Shown here in pieces: positions 8,785 through 16,100 of a DNA stretch of 64,000 nucleotides; position 1 is the first letter of the stretch, and each line of letters begins with the position of its first letter. The translations under genes and the position numbers were made by a program. This DNA comes from Legionella sp. W10-070 (GTDB lineage Bacteria > Pseudomonadota > Gammaproteobacteria > Legionellales > Legionellaceae): assembly GCF_900640175.1 (NCBI RefSeq), contig NZ_CAAAJC010000014.1, positions 1 to 64,000 on the forward strand. The letters are read 5' to 3'. The notes below the pieces were generated by a model. That model ran no database searches, had not been told where the DNA came from, and saw only the letters and a list, made by a program, of their open reading frames with translations.

Positions 8785-10962
8785 ATGAAAAAAAGGGTGC
8801 TGCTGATTGCAATTACTTTATTATTAGATAGCAATCTTATCATGGCGGCGAATAATAATACAGATAGGGAGATTAAAGAACTTGTTCGTTTTCTCATTTC
8901 AGATAAGTTACTGACACCAGGTAAGGGTTCTCAGTTAATCCCTTTAAGTTATTATGTAGGTGATAGTGAGGATGTTGCCCGCTATTTTGGTGATTATATT
9001 TGTGCTGCTGATGATACCTGTTCTGTCATTGATAGCTTATATGTAAGTCCTTACTCATTCTTAGCCAGTCCCTATGTTATCTTAGGTCGCGGCCTTCCAC
9101 CCCAACAAGGGAGTGTGCAGGAATGGTTTCAAGCACAGGCCCAAATTGAACGTACTAATTTGAAGTATGGTATGGATATTTATCAGGCATCTACCTGGCA
9201 AATTGCGCTGGCGCTGGCAGCCAGGAATGATTATTTGAGCTTGGGCACTGCCCAGGGATTAATAGCAAATCAACTGCAGTCGATCTTAAATCCAGCCAAT
9301 AGGGCAACAAGTACTTTATTCAGTTATGGTTATCAACAACCGGTTAATAATCCGCGGAAGGCATTCGTTTTTCGCTCTATTGCAACTGATTATTACAATA
9401 AAGATCCCTTTTTTCGAGGCAGGTATCAGAATTTCATCAGTTGGGATTATGATCCTTATCATTTAGCACAGAATGATCCTGAAAATCATCCTGCGGATTT
9501 TTTTAAATATGTGACTACCTGGCCTGACTGGCAACCATTAACTGGGGAAAACGCCTGGGCTCAGCTTATCGGCCCTCTTCAAGCTGAATATCTATTGACA
9601 GAAGGAAGGATCACAGCAAACTCATTGCCACTTATCAATGCTATAAATAGCCTTCATGCATTCTCTGCGATGCAAACTGGAATTGGTGCATTTTATTATG
9701 CCCCCGGCGGCACATTAGGTAGTCAAGGATTGCTTCCTGTAGGAGAAATTTCCTTGGAAGATAATTTTTCCATGCTGGCTGGGCTGCAAATTTTGAAAAA
9801 TATACTTGAGCGTGTTGAACAAAGCCCGATAGTGATTGAAGCGTTAAATACCATCCATATTATGTTAAATGGCGGCATGACTGTGAATGGTTATGAAACG
9901 CTTGGTTTGCTGAGTTTTCTTTATAATGGGGCTTTCTCTACATCAAAAAGTGTATTTTATACCCGCGGCATCGCTGATATGCCTTCGTCTCAAAATGACT
10001 GGGATCCCGATATTTCTGATGAATTAAGTGCAATGTCTGTAAAGGTGAATCTATGGGGTATCGCAGCTTTAGGCGCAGAGACAGTTGATAACTGGTATGG
10101 AGAAGGCACTGCCCTTAATATTTGGCGAGTTGTTCGCAGGCAAGGAGGGTATTTTGAAAATGATCATTTATGGGGGGTAGGTTATACATTGAACAATAAT
10201 GCCAATTTCCAACCTGAACATGTTATCTCAACCGATAATACCGCCAGTGCAATTAATACATTGCATATGTTAATTGATTATTATTCCCAAAGAGAAGTTG
10301 ATACTACCGAGTTAGAAGCTGATTTGGGCAGTATGCAGAGCAATATCAGTCGTTTACGTAATGATGAATATCTCAATACGCCATTTTTTGGCGCAACGCC
10401 TAAAGAATTTTTTGTGGTATTACCTCCGGAGAATGGACAGGCATACCTTTATTCAAGCCGGCGTTTGGCGCTTGCCTCTTTGTGGAATGCGAACACCTTA
10501 TCGGCAACCAGTTCGACCTCCTGGTTATTGATTAATAAATTCTTTTTTAATCCTTTTCAATATCAGGGAAAACACTCAGGAGAAGATTATCTCACGCCAG
10601 CAAGCATTGATATCTTTCTGAATAATAATCAACCTAAAGGGCGGGCATTACCAAGAACGTTAAGGGTAAAATTTACTGCCGGTAATTTGGGAAATATTAA
10701 AAAATTAATTCTAAGTTATAATCTTGATGGTTCACAATCGAGCTGGGTTGTTGCGGCTGTGGCTGAAAGGCAGCAAGGAGTAGCCTCTTTACCTGGAGGA
10801 GCAAGAGCCATACTTGTCAGTTTTTATAATGGCGGATGGGCTGAGGCCTGCCAGATTGAGCCTGCTGAAAAAATATGCAAGGATGCTGCCTGTATGACCA
10901 CTTTCACCATCAGAGCTCGCTGGAACTCTGATGGAAAAGGGCAGTGTGATTTAATCGATTGA
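8785..10962 (+). CDS. Exported protein of unknown function, about 725 residues
   Basis: I chose the ATG at 8785 because AAGGA lies at 8773-8777 and because a clean signal peptide follows: MKKR, a hydrophobic core, and a likely cleavage after MAA (about residues 20-23). An in-frame ATG at 8749 would bury the signal. The mature part is rich in aromatic residues. It has helical segments that resemble an alpha/alpha-toroid, with the conserved-looking stretches IGAFYYAPGGTLG and VGEISLEDNFSMLAG, and ends in a Cys-containing beta-rich region. A carbohydrate-active or structural periplasmic or secreted role is possible, but I recognise no family motif and assign no function. It follows relA but is separated from it by palindromic repeats. 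Confidence 0.75.
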   Translation: MKKRVLLIAITLLLDSNLIMAANNNTDREIKELVRFLISDKLLTPGKGSQLIPLSYYVGDSEDVARYFGDYICAADDTCSVIDSLYVSPYSFLASPYVILGRGLPPQQGSVQEWFQAQAQIERTNLKYGMDIYQASTWQIALALAARNDYLSLGTAQGLIANQLQSILNPANRATSTLFSYGYQQPVNNPRKAFVFRSIATDYYNKDPFFRGRYQNFISWDYDPYHLAQNDPENHPADFFKYVTTWPDWQPLTGENAWAQLIGPLQAEYLLTEGRITANSLPLINAINSLHAFSAMQTGIGAFYYAPGGTLGSQGLLPVGEISLEDNFSMLAGLQILKNILERVEQSPIVIEALNTIHIMLNGGMTVNGYETLGLLSFLYNGAFSTSKSVFYTRGIADMPSSQNDWDPDISDELSAMSVKVNLWGIAALGAETVDNWYGEGTALNIWRVVRRQGGYFENDHLWGVGYTLNNNANFQPEHVISTDNTASAINTLHMLIDYYSQREVDTTELEADLGSMQSNISRLRNDEYLNTPFFGATPKEFFVVLPPENGQAYLYSSRRLALASLWNANTLSATSSTSWLLINKFFFNPFQYQGKHSGEDYLTPASIDIFLNNNQPKGRALPRTLRVKFTAGNLGNIKKLILSYNLDGSQSSWVVAAVAERQQGVASLPGGARAILVSFYNGGWAEACQIEPAEKICKDAACMTTFTIRARWNSDGKGQCDLID

Positions 10963-11026
10963 TTTGTATATTTTCTCTCTGCTTTATAAAACTCACTGAA
11001 TTTGCCATTACCAACAAGTATGCCTG

Positions 11027-12019
11027 CTAACTCGAACAGCTCATCATGGTTTTTTGGTTCTCAGTATATTCATTTATATAGCGCTCACACTCCTTTTGCT
11101 CATCCAGAGGTACTGGAATAGGTATCTCTTCATCCGAAGATATAATTTTGTTAAGTTCATCGATGGTTGCTTTGAAGGATGGCATGCCCACTAATTTGGA
11201 ATTAGCATCAGCATTAAAGTGAATCTTCCTTGCTTTAAATGTACGCCAATAATAAGCATTGTTTAAAAAAGAATTCCCTTGTACCCGCTCAATTTCGACT
11301 GCAGCCAGTATATTTTGGGGGAGAATGGTTTTATCGGTAATGATTTCTTTAACCCATCCTAGTCTCACTGCTCCAATTATCTCCTGTTTTGTGAGTGTCT
11401 TAACCCCATGATCGAAGACATCAAATCCATTTTCCATATAAACAAGATAAATATAAGTATTTTTAATTTTTTTGAAAGGAAAGAAAGCTGCCGATTTAAA
11501 GTTATCGGATGCGCAGATAACATTTTTTTCATCGGAGACAAAAGGTGAGGTGACACGATTTTTACCATTGGAGCGAGGTTTAAGCCCCTCGGAAAATATA
11601 ACGTCAGGTTTTCTGCTATCACCGCGAAAGCAAAGCTTTTCGAGAGGTTTTTCAGTATAGCTTTTAGTGTCCACCCTTACAGGGGTGAGTAGCAGGTCAA
11701 TGTTCATGCCTAATTTTTTTGCCAAAAGAATATAACATTCGTCCGTTAATTTATCTTTAGTATTCATATCTCTAAAGGAGTTTCGCATTCTTTCCAGACG
11801 TAAAAGGATACATTTCTTTAATATCTCTTTATGGTCCGAAGTTAAATCTCCATCTTTAATGTTTTTCTGTAAGTAATTATAGATCGCTGTTAACTGTATA
11901 ATTCCTTTTGATGCATCAAATCCGCTACTGTTTTTAGTAAAAAAGCCAGCTAATTTTCTTACCTTACCTTTTCTTTTATGATAGTTATCAATAATCTCTT
12001 TAATATCTTTGATGTTCAT
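11027..12019 (-). CDS. Cholera/pertussis-toxin-like ADP-ribosyltransferase, effector candidate
   Basis: The 330-residue product has an N-terminal helical region (1-120) and then the motif series of the CtxA/PtxA ADP-ribosyltransferase fold. LCFRGDSRKPDVIFSEGLKP (129-148) matches CtxA LYRADSRPPDEI...GGLMPR, with R132 as the NAD-binding Arg. VICASDNFKSAAFF (167-180) sits at the STS position. YIYLVYMENGFDVFD (189-203) matches CtxA YIYVIATAPNMFNVND. KEIITDKTILPQNI (224-237) has exactly the Glu-x6-Ile-x4-Ile spacing of CtxA EVSALGGIPYSQI and PtxA EYLAHRRIPPENI, so E225 is the likely catalytic Glu. The upstream partner Glu of an ExE pair is missing (V223). E213 is a less likely alternative. There is no signal peptide, and the tail is acidic (DEEIP, DEQKE), as in Dot/Icm substrates. 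The target is unknown. Confidence 0.7.
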   Translation of the reverse strand: MNIKDIKEIIDNYHKRKGKVRKLAGFFTKNSSGFDASKGIIQLTAIYNYLQKNIKDGDLTSDHKEILKKCILLRLERMRNSFRDMNTKDKLTDECYILLAKKLGMNIDLLLTPVRVDTKSYTEKPLEKLCFRGDSRKPDVIFSEGLKPRSNGKNRVTSPFVSDEKNVICASDNFKSAAFFPFKKIKNTYIYLVYMENGFDVFDHGVKTLTKQEIIGAVRLGWVKEIITDKTILPQNILAAVEIERVQGNSFLNNAYYWRTFKARKIHFNADANSKLVGMPSFKATIDELNKIISSDEEIPIPVPLDEQKECERYINEYTENQKTMMSCSS

Positions 12020-12480
12020 TGGTGACTTTATATTAACTGCTTGTGATTAAAATATACACAAATTTCCTTAAGAAAATATGAATTCAGAGTGAACGAATTG
12101 TATTTAGAGTTTTCTAAAGTCATTGTGGAAGTTGGATTTGTCCCTTTCTACTTAAGTCAATAACTATCATTAATTGACATATATTTTTTCATGAGCTGGA
12201 CAATAAAAATAACAAACAAAGCCGCTAGCCAACTTACGTCTATTGTTGGGAAGTTGTCGATAAACAAATAAAAATTGTTGAGGTATATTATGTCGGAACA
12301 CATGAAAAAGCCCCATCTTGAAGATATTGCTTTAGCTTTGACCAAAGCTTGTCATTGAGCATCAGTCTAGCCATAGCAAACTCGTTTTTATTTTGATGTT
12401 AGAATCATTGAATTACGATTTTTCTTATAAATCAATTGGATAGGTGGGTTTGTCGAGTTCATCTTTAATTCGATCATTTT

Positions 12481-12540
12481 CTGGATACCGCGAACAAGTC
12501 GCAGCACGTAGGCCGTGGGAATGAATTGTAAGCACACCTT
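12481..12540 (+). repeat. REP-like repeat unit
   Basis: CTGGATACCGCGAACAAGTC begins a 60-bp unit that contains the dyad CGCGAACAAGTCGCAG and ends GAATGAATTGTAAGCACACC. An almost identical unit occurs at 41472-41531, with five or six differences, so this is a dispersed repeat and not chance. Confidence 0.75.
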
Positions 12541-12764
12541 AAAAAGACTATTACAATTATTTTTAGGGTTATTTAAAAGTGAAGTGATCCATTTGCACTC
12601 ATATCCTTATTTTCCCCGAAGATGCCTAAGTCCAAGCATTCTTGAAGTAAATTGGGTTTAAGGATATCCGACTAAAAAACTTAATCTAGAAGACTTGACT
12701 GGTGAACAAAAGACGATTCCCAGTAACCTTTAATACTAATCCATATCGTGTAGATACTACAGTC

Positions 12765-12940
12765 GCAGGGTAAACGCATCTAAAAGAAAGATATATAACC
12801 AAAATGTCTGCGCTCCAATCTTTATGCATATAATCTATGTGCTTGCTTTGGTACAAATCATATGGATACCGTGCATAAAGCACGGCAAGTAGGCAAGATG
12901 AAGCAAATTTATGTTCAAAGAGTAGATGCGTTTACCCTGC
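12765..12940. repeat. 176-bp element with 18-bp perfect inverted repeats
   Basis: GCAGGGTAAACGCATCTA at 12765-12782 is repeated exactly in inverted orientation at 12923-12940. A REP-like hairpin, GGATACCGTGCATAAAGCAC (12863-12882), lies between the arms. No coding sequence is evident. It may be another MITE-type element with the REP unit inserted in it. Confidence 0.6.
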
Positions 12941-12994
12941 TATAGTCGTAATTTAACAAATTGGGCTTCACTCCTTAAATTACAACTGTAGTTC

Positions 12995-13140
12995 TAGGTT
13001 CTGTGCACTTATCGCTAGCTTGAATTAAAAAGCCTTGATTGGCGAGCATCGAAGCGGAGCATACATAGAAGTATGTGAGCATCGGAGCGCAGAAAATCGA
13101 GGCTTTTTGGCCAAGATAGTAGATAAGTGCACAGAATCTA
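12995..13140 (-). mobile_element. 146-bp MITE-like element, copy 2
   Basis: This is the reverse complement of the element at 4684-4829, with the same length, a few substitutions, and the right end degraded by one base (CAGAATCTA instead of CAGAACCTA). It ends 4 bp from the stop codon of the alpha-2-macroglobulin gene. The palindrome may therefore serve as that gene's transcription terminator. Confidence 0.75.
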
Positions 13141-13144
13141 ATAT

Positions 13145-16100
13145 CTATTGAGTCAATACGGAGGTAACTTCAATTACACCTGCTGTACTACTTGCTTTCA
13201 AGTCAGGATTGTACATGGACTCAGCAAAAATTGGCGGCACCGTATATTCTCCGATATTAGTTGCTTTTATCCGATAATGAAGTTGTCTGACCCTTGGTTC
13301 AATGCTGGTAAAAAATACAATGCGATCTTCCCGTATATCCACGTAATCGATACTCTCAGCACTCACTGAATCCTGTACTACTTCAAATCCGCCAGGTAAT
13401 AAATCAACAATAGCCACATTATCAAGGTAAAGATCGTCCAACGACCGTACCTGAATATGAACTTCAACTTCACTGCCAAGAGGGATAGCCTTAATCTTAT
13501 TGCCTTGACTATCACGATACTCACGATAGATTGTCAAACCTTGTTTTATTTCTTTTTCAGGCAGTTCTTTATCAAAGCCTGCCTCAATTAATTGATAAAA
13601 ATACGTTTGCTTATTGAGATTATCGTAAGTGATTTGTCTGGCCTCCTCATCAATACTTACTTTTCCGTAAGCGTTATCGAACGTTGCCAGTAATTTTTGA
13701 CTGTTATCAGCAAGTAGCTCACTGATTGAGAAACCTTTTGCTTTATCCATCGGTGTTACCTCTCCATAGGCACCCAGCGCCAAGCTAATGTAACCGGAAA
13801 AAATGGTATTCATTTGCTCAGTATTGATGGCCGATATTAATTGCATTACTAGCGAAGGACCAACGGTTGGCAAATAATCAGGAAAATGGCGTGCAATTAA
13901 ATATAAATATTGCGCATTGGCACTATTGTTATCATAAAAATTCATCGAAACTTGATCTTTGCTGCGTATTTTATATTGCCTGATTAATTGATTGGCAACC
14001 CTGTCACTTTTTAATAGTTGATAAGTTGCGGCAATATAGGCGCCTGCAATGTCTTGTTGCCAGGATTTTGGAAAGTGATTTTCTAAATATAATTGTAGGT
14101 TAGTCAGATAATTGGTAGTAACAATTTCGTTTCGCGTCAGAATATAAATAGCATAGGCCTGGATTCGAGCAGCTTCTAATGAAGTCGGGTTTTGCGCAGA
14201 CAAGTCTCGAAGGTAACCAAGTCCCAGACTAAACATTTCGCCAGGTACATTATAACCTTGCATTTTTGCCTCTGTTAAAAATTGCATGGCATAAACAGAA
14301 GCGAAATTATTACTATAGCTATCACCAGTCCCTGGCCAATAACTAAAGCTACCGTTTGACATTTGGCGCTGTCCGATGAGTCTAATAGTCGTTAGAATTT
14401 TTTCATTAATTTGCGGTTGTTCATTGGCAAACCAGGGTTGTCTGCTCATGGCTAATAATGGCAATGCTTTGCTGGTTAGCTGCTCAGTACAGCCATAAGG
14501 AAAATTCTCAAGATATCGCTGTAAACCGGGCAGCAAAATAAGCGGACTTGAGGAGATAGAAGCATCTACTTTCCGATAGTCAGGATACAATCTACGTTCG
14601 ATAGGCAATGTTTTACTGGCGTTACTACTGCCGCTAGTGATTGATGTTATATAAGTTGTTGCAGGGCGAATACTAAGCGTTGTGTCCATGGTACTGGATT
14701 TTTCTTCAGTATTCGCAATGATTGTAACCTTGGCTGATCCTAAAGAAGCGTTGGCTTTTAATTTAAACCGGACAGTCTTCTCCTGTCCTTCACTGATAGT
14801 TAACGATTCATTGGCAGATCCAATGATCTCCAGATCAGGTGTCACATTAAGCTGAACAGCGATTTTTGCATCAGTACCAGAGCCAGTTACGTTATTAGCA
14901 ATACTGGCTGATATTTCAAATATATCACCAGGCGCAATGAAGGTAGGAACATTGGGATTGATTACAAAATTACCGCGAATCTCGGATTTTTTATCCCTCG
15001 ACCCTACCGCATTATCAGCTACGGCAACAGCCATCACTTTTAATGTCCCATTAAAATAATCGGGAATATTATAAACTAACTGGCGCGGAGTTGAGTCGGT
15101 ATCAACAATACCAGACCAATAAGCTACTGGTAAATCAGTTTTTCGTTTAAAGGGATTAAGATGTTTCGACAATAAGGCTTCCCCTCCGTCTCCACCCACA
15201 GCGGAAAGCTCTCTTTCTCTGATAAACTGCGGCAAAATCTGATCAACAGTTTGTTGTGTTAACACCTCCAGGGCTTTTTTCTGGAAGAAAAAAGCAAGTG
15301 GATCAGGGGCTGCATAATTAGCGACTTGCAATATTCCTTCATCGACTGCAAAGATAATGATTTTTCCTGGTTTATCGCTACTGTATTCAATGGAGAAGGG
15401 TTCTCCGGGATGGGCTAAACTGGCGGTGTTTAAATTGATATTAATGTTATGCTTCTCATCATCCACTTTAAACGCAGCGATGCTGTAGCTTAGCGGGCTG
15501 ATGAAAATGTCCGGTGAACTCCAGTCACGAACAAATGTCACGTTGACATAACCATTGCCTTGAAAATCTTCAGGAATATGAATTCGCTGTGTGGAACTGG
15601 TAGCACTGGTTTTAAACCATTGGACTGAATAGAGTTTGTCACGTTCGATGGTGATTAATCCTGAGCCAGTATAGGGGGCTGTAATTTGCAACTCGATATC
15701 ATCGCCAGCATGATATTCAATCTTGTTTAATTTTATATTCAACTCAGCATTGTGGGCGAGAGGCTGTTGACTATCCCCCACAATACTAAATTTAAACTGG
15801 CTTAACTCCGTATTGTTTTGATCTAAAATTTTAACTGAGAAATCACCAATTTGCTGAGTAGGTAATGCAAAATCAGTTCCTTGCTCGTTAACATTAAAGG
15901 GTTGAGTATTAATTACTGTTGTTTGAATTACCGATTGATATTCATAGGTGCCATTTGGTTTTTTAACCAATGTCGTTATGGGGTGTAAAGAAAGTAGCTG
16001 TAATCTTAAATCCGCTACTGTTTGTTGGTTTAGTTGTGGGTTAACCGCGATAAAATTCACATTTCGCTGGCTATTTTGTTTTACATAGTTTAAATCACCG

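Larger units (their letters stand above)
12020..12994. other. 975-bp noncoding region carrying repeats
   Basis: I see no convincing gene. A 22-codon reading frame at 12290-12358 has a GAGG 7 bp upstream but nothing else in its favour. The region holds three repeat features listed separately (12481-12540, 12765-12940 and the hairpin at 12861-12894) and ends at the second MITE copy. It looks like a landing site for small palindromic elements, with possible decayed coding sequence. Confidence 0.5.

Noticed and set aside
12157-12345. 62-codon minus-strand reading frame with a hydrophobic segment
   Set aside because: No ribosome-binding site, no family resemblance, and it lies in repeat-bearing noncoding DNA; most likely chance.
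12290-12358. 22-codon plus-strand reading frame (MSEHMKKPHLEDIALALTKA...) with GAGG upstream
   Set aside because: Too short to judge and with no recognisable relative; kept only as a remark in the spacer entry.
12686-12883. 65-codon reading frame on the minus strand
   Set aside because: It runs across the inverted repeat and the REP hairpin, so it is repeat sequence read by chance.
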